DNA of 64,000 nucleotides from Pyrus communis (Eukaryota > Streptophyta > Magnoliopsida > Rosales > Rosaceae), in contig NC_084819.1 of NCBI RefSeq assembly GCF_963583255.1, positions 6,222,501 through 6,286,500 of the forward strand, given 5' to 3'. The position numbers and the translations under genes are program-made. Positions 19,842 through 31,037 of this stretch are shown here, piece after piece. Every line of letters starts with the position of its first letter. The first letter of the stretch is position 1. A model generated the notes under the pieces. That model made no database searches, was not told the origin of the DNA, and worked only from the letters and a program-made list of their open reading frames with translations.

Positions 19842-22801
19842 CTGTTTTTTCATTTATCGAAAGCAACATATATAAATTCCATGTATAGTCATTTTTACGA
19901 GATCTCAAGTTTACATCACATGAATTGTTTGTTGTGTTAGTGGTTTAAGGAAAACAATAATATATAAAGGTAATATTAATTGTAGTTTTATTCTTTAATT
20001 GCAAGGTATCTTTTCCCTTGGTAAATTTGAATATATTTCTATGTAAGAAGAACGTCACATTCAACTGGTGGACAAAAATTGAACTAGATAACTTACTAAA
20101 TTTTATGTACGTTGAAATGACAAAATACATATCACCAAATTTTTGTCTAAGTTGGCCACAAGTCAAGTTATTATAGGTTCCTCCATCCCTCCCCGCCCCC
20201 TCTATACACTTATATACATATGTATATTATATATATATATATGTATATGTATATAATCACCAGTTGGTTCTAGCTAGAAGGCATATACATTATGATATTC
20301 CGCATGCATGCAAGAATTGAAAAGAACAACAATGTAGGATTCTTCTTCTTTTTTTTCTTAGGTCTTGGTAAAACCTAGCTAGATCGAAATTTGTATTACA
20401 TAGTTAATTAAATAGATATACTCGTCAGTGTTTGATAGAATATTTCACTAATAATTTGTCATCTTCCATGTTTGCTACTAATTTGTCTTTTACTTTACCT
20501 TGATAACAACTAAAACTCTTTTTTATTAAACCCTTGTCAACATACCATCACTTTAAACTAAGGCAAACAGACAAGTCTAATTTGGACCATTCCAGTCAGC
20601 TTTATAACTCAGTGGCCTTTGAGTCTTTGTTCTTAAGCAAAAAAAAAAAAAGAAAGAAATTAATATTCCAGGCTACCATTACCATGTATATGCAGCCTTC
20701 GATGTCATGAACCCTAAAATTGGCTTGAAAACAAGTAATTACTGAACCAATAATACTATAATCTACAGAGACTGCAAAGAATATATGAAATTTTCAGAGT
20801 GAGATCAAAACTTTTAGGGTTTATCTTTGATGTCTCTAGGCTCTAGCATTGTTGAAAATATCTTGTGCAACTTGTATTCTACTTTTTATTCAGTGTCCCC
20901 AACCCTAACAACCAATTAATCAGGATATAAATCCGAAAATGTAGTAGTAAATAATATTTAGAGGGAGATCGAGAGGAGAGGGGGACGACAGAGAGATGGG
21001 AGAAGGGACTCAGATGTCTAATTTGATTGTATTTTTTCTGTTCTTGTGTTATTATTTATTCTAATCATTATGGATTTTATTTACCCTTCAAGTAATACAA
21101 GTCATACAAAAAAATGATCTTCTAAATCATATAGGGTTCTTACTGGCTAAAATACTACTAAGAGGCATTTTTCCATAACTTAATTATTTATTAAAGCTTC
21201 GTAAATCTTATTTTATTCTTTTGGTATTAATAAATTTAGTGAAGAGACCTTGTACCAGTTTCAGCTACCGTCTCCACCTAGCAGGTCCCCCACAAATCCA
21301 ACCCTTCTGTATAATCATCATTAACTAATGTAATGTGATTAGTTAATTATATGCACTTAGTTATACTCCACCACCAAACTAATCACCAAACTTCCAACAT
21401 ATGGATAATCCAACAAACAAACAAGTTCATGCATTCTATATTTATATTCCCAAAAAAAAAATATTAATCGCTGCAATCATCAAAACCAAATATTCTACTG
21501 CAACATTGTTAGTTAGGTCATGGAGACTACTCATGGGAGGATGCAAAAGTTTCTTAGTCTTGTCGTCGACCCGTTAAACATTACATAGAATTATCAATTT
21601 ATTCATGTTATAACATGTATATTATGTAACTATAATTGATGATATTATATTTTAAGTTTATCATATAACAATATTTTTATCTACTCATATTATAATAAGT
21701 CGATTAATATTACCACTTCACCGTTATCCTCATTACCGGTTGAACCTAATTAGCCAAACCCTATCCACCACTTAACTTTGATTAATTAGTTTTCGTAGAC
21801 TCTACCCCATACCGCACCCACTTCTTACAAGGAAAGTACTCAAACCTCCAGAACCCCAGAATAGCTGGTCCAGGTCCTTCTTATCTTTATGCCTTCCAAA
21901 CACATTAAAACATCACAAAACGTCCCAGCACAGATAACAGAAGCAAATTTCATTCCCATTGACAAAACTAAACAAATATTCTAAACATTTCTAACACCAG
22001 ATGATGATAAAGCCAACATTTATACTTGTAACTCATATATTCTAAACGTTTCCATCTCAAACATATATTACGACATCTAATGTTCCCTTGTCAGGTTTAT
22101 ATTGTTAAAAATACAAGTTCAACCACATATCAACACGATGAATAGTCGGAATTCAGAGTCTGAAAAATTAACAATAATAGCTAGGAAGGTGAAGTTTTGA
22201 GAAAAAGCGAGGAGGGCATACCAGTAAGAGCCTGCAAGTTGCTTTCGATTTCACGGCAGGCCATGACAGCTTCAACCGCATGGACTCTGACATGTTGTTG
22301 AAGATGTTCTTTGAAAGAGCACAAAATTATCAGATATTGTGCCTGCAGTAACAATTAATAAACCACCATTAACCAAAAAAAAAGTAAATCACTAGCTAAT
22401 AAAACCCAACAAGTACAAATTCAATTACTCAACAAATTAAACCAGATTTAAAATAAATAAAAAAAACATAAATACAAATATATTAATTAGACAGTAACAA
22501 ATTAATAAAATGGACTAACCAAAAAGTTGTCAAGCTCTTGGCGCTCGTGTGGGGAGACTGACTGGCCATGCTGCTGCTGAGAAGCGTAAGAGCGCAGGAG
22601 GTGGTGCGACTGAGACAGCTGAGCGTCTATGAGCGGCAACTGATCGATTGGCGTCGCCACCCTGAGACAGGACACGTGTGCAGACAGGAGCTGCTCGTAA
22701 AGAGGGTGCGTGGCTATCTCAGCCTTGAGCTGCCGGTTATGCTGGTCATGATGACCGTCGCCGCCGCCACCAACCATCATCCCCAACCCGGACTCTTGCA
22801 T
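17243..22801 (-). CDS. KNAT7: Class II KNOX homeobox transcription factor, KNAT7-like
   Basis: Five exons on minus: 22801-22520, 22342-22222, 18322-18132, 18013-17882 and 17383-17243. All have GT/AG borders and joining phases that agree, giving 288 aa. Residues 1-135 carry KNOX1 ([40 protein letters not shown]) and the next part ([20 protein letters not shown]) belongs to KNOX2. An acidic linker, [11 protein letters not shown], follows, then ELK ([20 protein letters not shown]) and a three-amino-acid-loop homeodomain containing [20 protein letters not shown] and [16 protein letters not shown]7 acts in the nucleus with BELL, OVATE and MYB partners to control secondary wall formation. Length and order match the family (about 290 aa). 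No broken residue was seen. Confidence 0.96.
17794..17837. repeat. (GT)n microsatellite in KNAT7 intron 4
   Basis: About 22 GT units preceded by (ATACAT)n, within the intron between the last two exons. Confidence 0.95.
18470..19745. mobile_element. MITE-like inverted-repeat element in KNAT7 intron 2, split by a LINE
   Basis: The left end reads TTTGATAACCATTTTGTTTT (from 18483); the right end reads AAATCAAATGGTTATCAAAT (about 19716-19735), its imperfect reverse complement. Further in, GATGAAGAAGAGTGAATGA on the left pairs with TCATCCTTCTTCATACC on the right. The middle is occupied by an RTE-type LINE fragment, so the MITE appears to be the older layer. A target duplication was not confirmed. 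Confidence 0.55.
18715..19600 (+). mobile_element. RTE-type LINE 3' fragment (reverse transcriptase end)
   Basis: Plus-strand frames read [18 protein letters not shown], which contains the reverse transcriptase FADD motif, then [38 protein letters not shown] and [15 protein letters not shown]. This is the C-terminal third of a plant RTE-clade polymerase. The 3' end runs AACCCCACTTAATGGGATAAGG into a GTTGTTGTT tail, typical of plant RTE elements. Several frame changes and stops show it is dead; the 5' part is absent, as with target-primed insertion. Confidence 0.82.
19797..19840. repeat. (TA)n microsatellite in KNAT7 intron 2
   Basis: About 22 uninterrupted TA units. Confidence 0.95.
19841..22221. 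other. Remainder of the long KNAT7 intron 2
   Basis: AT-rich, non-coding. No gene or delimited transposon was recognised. Open frames here are short and low in complexity. Confidence 0.5.
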
Positions 22802-22932
22802 TTCTAGACGACCCGATTCAAATCCGTCGGAGATTCTGAGAAATGGGTTTTGTAGGGAAAGAGGAGAATTATAAAGGGTAATCCAGAGCTTGGACCACAG
22901 AGAAAGTAGAAACCCTTGTGGTTTGAGAGTGG

Positions 22933-22943
22933 GGCTTTTATGC
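22933..22943 (-). promoter_or_regulatory. TATA-like box of the KNAT7 gene
   Basis: The minus strand reads CATAAAAGCCCC about 135 bp upstream of the ATG at 22801, and a CT-rich leader (TTTCTACTTTCTCTG) lies between. Position and context fit a core promoter; the transcription start is not proven. Confidence 0.45.
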
Positions 22944-25297
22944 CGTTATGGTGTATAACAGTGTGTTAGAGAGAGAAAGGAAGAAAGAGAAAGTACTTGA
23001 TACAGGCTTTGAGTATAGTTTAAAATCGTTAGTGGTGTAAGAAAGATGCCGTGGGGGAAGATAGCCGTGTATTGGGATCTGAGGCACACAACTTTCTGCA
23101 CCACGTCTGAGAGAAACAAAGATTTTACATGAACATAGAGAAATAAAGATTTTAAAGCTTCGGTGTTGTGAGGTTTTCGAGGTTTTGTTTTGTTTTGGTT
23201 TTTGGGGGAGAGAAGATTTCAGAAATATGGGGCAATAGCACGAATCATTACCATGAAAGCGGCTGCAGGAGAGCTCGTAAAAAGAACAAGAAGATAAAAG
23301 CTGGTTGCTTCTGTGGCCTGACAAATGAAAGATTTTCCTCTGATTTTTTTTCTTCTTTTTTCCTCTGATTTTTGTTTTGGGTTTTAATTCAACTTTGGCA
23401 AAAGGGTTTGATTGAGGTGGTTAAATACAATTAATTATAACTAATCTTTGGTTTATTAGGGTTTATTTTATTTTTGAATAAATGATAGCGTCAATGAATT
23501 AACTTGTTAATTGTTATGGTAAAGAAAAATCGGTGAGAATCAAACTCACACCGCAGAAGCATTATGTCTTTTCGTCACTGTGATAAAACACTATTTGCTA
23601 TCAAAAGTGAATTTTGATTAGGTATGCATCAACAGACAAATGAATTATTTTTAATTTGCCCTTTTCAAAATGACAAGTAGGCTTCAACCATCTATTTAAA
23701 GAAGTGATTTGGACACTTCACAGGATAATAAACCGAGCACTCTCTACTGTCCGATTATTGTTGATTAACACTACACGGACACCAGATCTTTCCATCTAGC
23801 TCCTGCGGTCATACAGTATAAAGTTGTAGAACAATAAACAATTTACAATGCAAATTAACTTTTAAAGGATTCGATGAAATAATAAGCATATGAATATGAT
23901 ACTAAGTTGTATATGTGTGTACAGTCGGAGCTGTTCAATTTATTAATTTTCATCTGAAGATCATTCTTTAAAAAAATCATCAAATTGTAGATCGTTTTAT
24001 CCTTCAAACGTATCAAATAAATGGATAGTTTATTATGAATAAGTTACTTAGTACCTACATAGTTGATTTGTTCTATGTGAATGACGTCTAAATGATCTTC
24101 GATTAATTATTTTTTGTTAGGATGACCTATAAATAAAGATTAAGAAATTGAACGGTTCCCATAGTTATTTTATTCGATCAGGATACATTATTTGCAAATG
24201 GGTGCATATGTTCATCGCCACATAAGGATGCAAGCATCATCCTTTTTTATATGTACTCATGCTCATATTTAAGGTTTCATATTTAAATTCATCATCGTGT
24301 ATCGAAACGCATGTATAATTGATAAAAATTATGAAATATAATATTGCCATTAGCAACGCGCAAGTGATTTCTGATCGTTCATGCCCTATGAAGCATGTGT
24401 GCATTAATGACCAAAACATGTGTAATTAACATCAACGTAAGGAACTGACTTCAGCATGTTGAAGTTAAAATATTTTCAAAACGCGTCACAAAAAGTTCTA
24501 ATTTTCTAACGTTACACCCGTGGTGTTTAAAATCCAGCCAATTTACACATTCTGATCAATTGTAGCCTTTGTGGTCAAAAAGGACACCGGAAAAGGACAT
24601 GCCATATACATGTACAACCCAAAAATAAATAACAAAAATCCATAACAAATACTGAAAATTGAACAAAACATCGCAGTGCAATACGAAAAAGCAAAACTTC
24701 GTATCTTATCTTATCGTAAAACAAACTTCAGAGCCGATTAATTGAAACTAATTAAACTTGGATAATGTGAAATGTACTTTGTTACGAAACGAAAAGGTTT
24801 GCAAGTACCAACCTAATTAAGTAGTTGAAAAGAAAGGGAGGGAGGGAGGGAGGGAGGGAGGGGGGGGAGGGGGGTGATTGTTGGGGGTGGGCGCTCCATT
24901 AATCAACACATCGGCACCGTTTGTTGGTACCAAATCCTTTGCAAGTCTGCATTTTCTATGTTTTGTTATTTAAGAAAGTCAGCTGAGGGTTGAGCTGTCA
25001 CTATTGACGCTTCCTTCCCTGCTGTATTAATATTATTATGCTTTTCATATTTTCAAATTTGATTTTTTTTTAATATTATCTCCCAATTTGTCAAATATTT
25101 TGATTATTGTTGGGACAAAAAGAACTCAATAGAAAAACTTAAGGCACTCGTTTGTTGGGAAACAAAATGACCCACCACCAAGTACCAACTGTTTCTATAC
25201 AATCTACGTGGCATATTGTGGGTCCAAGAGATGAGTTGCCAACCCTTCGAATTTGTTTGTTGAAACTTTTTAAAAAAAAAAAAAAAAAAAACGACTT
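22944..25297. other. Upstream intergenic DNA of the KNAT7 gene
   Basis: No gene is supported. Contains likely promoter sequence near 22944-23400, a SINE-like B-box (GAGTTTGATTCTC on minus near 23550) and AT-rich filler. The open frames at 22938-23324 and 23168-23368 look like CT-rich leader and promoter shadows. Confidence 0.45.
24835..24874 (+). repeat. (GGGA)n / G-run tract
   Basis: Repeated GGGAGGGAGGGAGGG followed by GGGGGGGAGGGGGG. A strong G-quadruplex candidate on the plus strand. Confidence 0.9.
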
Positions 25298-26315
25298 ACC
25301 TAAAACGATTTAGTTTACTGCCCCATAATGTTCTAGTTTAATAATGTATACTGTTGCTTGCCGACAATTTCACACATAACAATACATTATTAATGAGAAC
25401 GTCAGGTGACGACGGACTCTTTGCATATAAATTATTATTATCTCTTATTTGAGACCATGTCTAATCTTTGAGTGTTTTGTTTTATTTTTTTCTTTTGGGT
25501 TGAGGATGTTAATATATTTGGTCTCATTTGGTTGGAGGGATGCATGAATTTGTACCAATAACAAATATATAAATTTAGGCCCTAGGGGATGCTTGAATTT
25601 GTACCAATAACAAATATATATATATATATATATGTATTTTAGGCCCAAAATTTGTAGTCACATAAGACGAACACCTATAGTTATGAAGTATTTAGGATTC
25701 TGTGTTGGAGAATATGTTTCATTGATGTACCTAAAATTATTTAGTTTATCGCCTTTATAACATTCTAGTTTAATAATATATTGTCATTTGCAGGGTAACT
25801 TACACATGACAATATATTATTAAACAAGGGCGTGAGGTGACGTGGGACTCATTCCATATAAATCATTATCTCTTATTTAAGATTATGTCTAATATTTGAG
25901 TGCTTTGTTTTCATTTTTCCTTTGGTAGTTGAGGATGTTAATATATGTGTTCTTATTTGGTTGGAGGAATGCACGAAATTGTACCAATAACAAATATATA
26001 AATTTTAGGCCCAAAACTTGAAGTCACCTAAAACGAACACCTAAGGTTATGAAGTATTTAGGATATTGTGTTGGAGAATATGTTTGATTGATAAAACTAT
26101 TTATTTTACCGCCCTTATAGTGTTCTAGTTTACCGCCTCTATGTATTATCAAACGAGAACGTTAGATGACGTTACACTCGTTTCATGTAATTCATTCATT
26201 ATCTAATCTTTGAGTGCTTAGTTTTCTTTTTCCTTTGGTGGTTGAGGATGTCAATATATGTTCTTATTTGGTTGGAGGGGATGCATGAATTTGTACCAAT
26301 AACAAATATATAAAA
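25298..26315. repeat. Three-copy ~360-430 bp tandem array
   Basis: Copies start near 25298, 25730 and 26092. Shared blocks in order are CTAAAAYGATTTAGTTTA, TTCTAGTTTAATAATRTA, CAATAYATTATTAAA, TGTCTAATCTTTGAGTGTTT, GTTGAGGATGTTAATATATG and ATTTGTACCAATAACAAATA. The last block is itself duplicated inside copy one (25551 and 25597). Copy three is shorter. No coding content. Confidence 0.85.
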
Positions 26316-26509
26316 TGTTGCTTTTGTTTTACGTGTAAACATTATGTTTGAGTAGGTAGCAAGGAAGCATTTTATCCATATTTGATTTTCTATAGTTTAA
26401 CAGGTAACCACTCATTTCTAATATTTCAACAAAACAAATGCATACAACAAAAAAGTATTGGTATCACCAGATGCCTATTTGGCACCAAGGAGGTGGAATG
26501 TCCGCATAT

Positions 26510-26542
<33 letters not shown>

Positions 26543-27128
26543 TTCCTTTGGAAACATGTGCGGACGGTCCACCTGAATTGGTACTCTCCTCATCTTACAT
26601 GTTGTGTACACAAGAATTTAAAGAAGAACTTTTTTATAATGGTCTACATTTGAAATGTGGTGTGCGTGTGACCAAGTGTCCATTGTCAGTGATACAAGGC
26701 CATGTGTAAAAAAAATTATACATAATATTGTAACATTAGCACATAACGCTACGATGATGGTGTAATTGTATTATAAAAATTGCTCTCTTTCAAGTTAGAT
26801 TGTTTCAATTGTGTAAGAAGAAAAAAGCCAATACATGGATCAATACTGTTATGAATGACATTACATAGGTGATGGGAGTCATCAACCTGTTATCCCCATC
26901 GAGCGAAAAGAAATGAAACCTAAGCTGATAGGAGAAAGATTGTCATGATTCGGTCAATGACACAATAGGATGTGAAAATATGTTTACACATAGTAATATC
27001 ATTAACACGTACGGGACTCCCACTGTCATGGTAAATGTGATCGTTCGAGGTGGATTGTTTGGATTGCATCCGGGAAAAAATTGATAACGTGAAAGCCAAG
27101 GAAAGCCAGATGCACCCTCACGGTATGT

Positions 27129-27129
<1 letters not shown>
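26316..27129. other. Non-coding stretch with a 30-T run
   Basis: No gene seen. A run of 30 T lies at 26512-26541. It could be the tail of a minus-strand retroposed sequence, but no body was recognised. Confidence 0.4.

Positions 27130-27188
<59 letters not shown>
27130..27188. repeat. (CT)n microsatellite
   Basis: About 29 CT units, followed within 50 bp by a short (GGTGGT)n stretch at 27227-27247. Confidence 0.95.
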
Positions 27189-27191
<3 letters not shown>

Positions 27192-27629
27192 ATTGATCAG
27201 TTGTGGTCGTAACGTCGTCGTCGGTGGAGGTGGTGGTGGTGGTGGTAGGAAAGGGAAAACAGGTAGTAGGAGTGGGTTCACCATCACAGCTGTAACTTTG
27301 TCGTTTTCTTATCTCCAACACCTTTTTAAAAATAATATTAGGATTTGAGGATTTTAGAGTGGTCCTCAATCTTCTATATAAAATTAATTTCGCAAAAAGA
27401 AAATACTTGGAACAAAAATTAGAGGAAAAAAACAAAAATAAATTGAGAGTGTGGTCCTGCCAGCCCAGAAATAAAAGAGAGATGATCCGGTGTGGTCGCT
27501 ATCAGGGTAGACCCCCACGAATGCTTGACCTTTCTTTTTCTTCCCCCCTGCCGATGATCTTTTTTCAGTCTTTTCTCTTTCATCGATTCACTTGGAATTA
27601 ACTTCCCTGCTCAACATTTCAACAAGAAT

Positions 27630-27729
27630 TCCTGCTTACACCTAATCTCGGATGAACAAGTGTTCAAGTTTTGATTAAAAAAAATCAAAACTTAGACACG
27701 TGTCTACCCAAGATTGGATGTAAACAGGA
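27630..27729. mobile_element. Foldback MITE (~100 bp)
   Basis: The left arm starts TCCTGCTTACACCTAATCTC and the right arm, read in reverse complement, starts TCCTGTTTACATCCAATCTT. The arms run about 47 bp with few mismatches to a loop of A residues (GTTTTGATT / AATCAAAAC). A clear hairpin element; the superfamily is not assigned. Confidence 0.8.
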
Positions 27730-27732
27730 CCT

Positions 27733-27750
27733 TTGCTGAAATTTCAGCAA
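27733..27750. repeat. Perfect 18-bp palindrome
   Basis: TTGCTGAAATTTCAGCAA lies three bases beyond the foldback element. Confidence 0.9.
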
Positions 27751-28185
27751 CGAAGTCTTGTTCGATTCACTTCATCAAAAATTTGCCCCAAAAGTCAATC
27801 CATTGTCTAATCATCTTCAATTTCAGAAACATAGTGAATTTTCACATGCATTAACGGTCAGAAATTACTTAAAACACGCACAATGATCAATTTTAACATG
27901 GATAGTACTATCCATACACTTATTTTTATCTTTTACATGCTCATAATAATTTTTATCATTTATACTCTTTAATACATCCAATTCAATGACCAAAAATTAA
28001 ACTAATTGAAAAAGGTAAGATAGCACCACTCTTTTAGCATAGTTCATTTTGATACATGATCAACTATTAGAGCCACCCGTGCCAAAATTACCATGGCAAG
28101 GCGCAAAAGTTGCCCTTAAACCCAAAAAATATAAAAGGGCTCTAGCGGTACCAAAAAGTGAGCCCTACTTTGCCGGACCTGGAGC

Positions 28186-28595
28186 CAGAGGCAAATCCAC
28201 CTTGGGACAAGGTGAGTTAGTTGAACCCCCAAACTCAGAATTTTTTATGGAAGAACAGGGTGCTGCATTTTAAAAATCTGAGATGTCTTAAAAAGCTGTT
28301 CTCCAACTGTTTGACTTATGGCCTATATGGACACTGGGCAAGGTATTTGCTAGCCTCTTGCCTGTGTTTGCTTTGCTATGGGCATCTTTTCGATAGACAT
28401 GCTTGCTCAAAAGCTATTGACATCAATTGACATGCTTTTTCAAAAGATGTTGGTATATGTCAACAAGCTTGCAATATGAATTAACAAATGACCTGACGCC
28501 TACTAAAACTCGATGAAATGTCAATTTTTCATGTTATACCGCTATGTGCACTATTCTTACCGACTCACTAATAATATTTCCTAGATCCGCCACTA
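28186..28595. mobile_element. Non-autonomous hAT element (410 bp)
   Basis: Begins CAGAGGCAAATCCACC and ends GATCCGCCACTA, which reads TAGTGGCGGATC in reverse; the ends match 9 of 13 bases. Flanked by CCTGGAGC (28178-28185) and CTTGGAGC (28596-28603), an 8-bp direct repeat with one mismatch, as expected for hAT. The outside sequence (TGAGCCCTACTTTGCC and CTAGGCAATTATAGCC) seems to be an older repeat. Confidence 0.65.
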
Positions 28596-28603
28596 CTTGG
28601 AGC

Positions 28604-29978
28604 CTAGGCAATTATAGCCTGAGTTGCTCCCTAAGGGCAATGTTGAAGCAAGGCTAACATTTCATTGTGCATTCTTTTATGTCCACTTTTAAACGGGATG
28701 AAGTTGTACTAGGACAATTACTATTCAAGATGAGTAGTAACTGCCCTCCCTCCGCCCATTGCCATGGTAGAACGGATGAAATTGCCCTTGGAGATCATGC
28801 TATATAAAATACTTTCATTCAGCTGTGGAGAAAAGGATTGGCTCAAGCACAACTCGATTGTTTTGATTAATGTCAACAAATATGGTTGAGTAGGAAAACC
28901 TTGCAGTGGATGATGATGACTAAGCCTGAGGGGCAAGGTCAAGTTGATTAAGAATCTTGAGGGTTGCCAAACTTGTCATTGGTTGGTTGGTGTGTGGATG
29001 TGGATCCTACTAGTAACAAATTGGCCAATTATTGGTTTTTTTGGGGCCTCTCTCTCTCTAATAAAATTATCATACCTTCCACGTTTAATCATTTATGTTG
29101 TGGCCCAAGTCTAGTATAGCCTAGTCTAGTTTAGTCTAGTCGAGTGGGTAGAGAAGATAAGGTATTTGACTTGTTTTCTGGGTCAAAAAGACCAGAAGTA
29201 AAATTTTATTGTTGACTACTAAAAAGTAAATATAAACGATAAAGAAAGATTGACGACATAACAATTAGATATCGATGACAAATTAAAAAAATCTAATCAT
29301 TTCAACAGATTTGAAAAAACATCATGGGCCAATTTCCCGTCAAGTTATTCATTTACCTACCCATAAATTCCCATCACCTCAGCATATGAGATTGTTGTCA
29401 ACATTTAAAAAGAAAATAGAAAATTTGACTGCGAATAAAATTTCAATCGTTGAAATGATCTTTTCAACAATTCAGATCAATACGTCGTCAATACTGAACT
29501 TTGATCCGTTCAACCATGGAAATTTGCAAGATGATCGTTTCCGTCGATATTACAAAAGTGGTTTTGTGTTACCATTGTGGTGATATTGAATGATACTCAA
29601 CCTCGCATTGCGTGAGAGGGTACGAATTTTGGCAGAAAATGCAGGCTCCAAGGACTTCATTAAGATTGATAGTAAAACACGCTACATCAGCTCAGAATGT
29701 TAAGTGAACAAGAGCCCAGTTTCACCGTCATCCGATATTTCTCTGAACCGCTCAGATGAGTTAGAACACGGACCTCGTTCATCCGGTTTGAACAACTGCC
29801 ACGCTTGGGGGAGGGCCGACAAACGATTTGGTTATCTACTTGACTATATACAGTCAAAAACTTTAATCTAAAAAATCACATAAAAAGTTGGACGGGTTTG
29901 ATTCATGTCGTAAATAAATCGGGGCCACGACAAACACCATTTACAATACAAACTTGTAAGACTGCTGCCTGCCGGAAG
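28604..29978. other. Intergenic DNA 3' of the MINDY gene
   Basis: No gene supported. Contains a short AGTCTAGT-type repeat at 29108-29142. The segment next to 29978 should hold the MINDY 3' untranslated region. Confidence 0.45.
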
Positions 29979-30998
29979 TCACATCAAAGTACACTTCTCC
30001 TTTTTAGCTTCGGGTCTTGCAGATGCGGATGATGACGAAGTTCGGGCTTTGTTTCTTGTCGCCTGCAAAATTTAAATAGTTTGCTCTTCAAATTCATATG
30101 CCATCCACCGAAAATAAAAACCTACAATACTTCATCATGCTACGACTGGCTGCACCAAACCTATGTAATATAAAACATGGATCACTGTGTTTATCAAAAT
30201 TAGAGGGTCGGACGACCTGGCACATATGTGATTGGATATGCTTACACAAAATTAGTATCTGACTACACAATAGGAAGTTCAATTGTTGTAAGATGGAGCA
30301 TTACAATTATTTTCCCAAGTTTTCGCCGCAAAACTTTGAAACGGCTAAATCAAAAGAAATATTAGAACATGTATTGAACAAGAAACTGTACCTGGGGACC
30401 TACAACCATCCTTGAATTGCCACTAATAGATGGTTGCTGCGAGTTTTGACGCTGCTGTGGTTGTTGTTCAAACTCTTGCTGCTGCAGAGCAATTGCCAAC
30501 TGCATATCAGAGCTGCCAGAACACAGTTTAACATTATTAGTACATTTTCAACTCTATAGGCCAAACCATATTTTAATTAGCAAGCTGTAACTAGTCTAAT
30601 TGCAGAAACAGGCAAAACCATATTTTAGTGGGCAATATCCCTAAAACTTCATTTCTCATCTGGTTTTAAACCACAGATTGTAAATCAACTACTAATCTGC
30701 AAGTAGAAGCAAAGTAAAATAGTTACTTCATATCAAATGCCGCTTGTCCTGCACTATCCATGCTAGCAAGATAGTCCTGAAACATTGATTTCATATTAGC
30801 ATCCCAGAAAACTGTGCACAGACTAAATACAATAGTACCAAAGGTAATGCATACCGCAGTGCTGGTGACAGCATTGTTTTCATCCCACGTGTCATTTGTA
30901 TGATTTTCTACCTTAAACTCTTTGAAGTTGCCTGTCATAAACAATGTATCCCCATTGACCTGAAATGTGTAGGGAACCATCATTAGGATACTGAAAGC

Positions 30999-31037
<39 letters not shown>

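Noticed and set aside
22568..22807. 79-codon plus-strand frame
   Set aside because: It is the antisense shadow of KNAT7 exon 1.
26943..27435. Frames reading (RE)n and poly-Pro/Thr
   Set aside because: Translations of the (CT)n and (GGT)n microsatellites.
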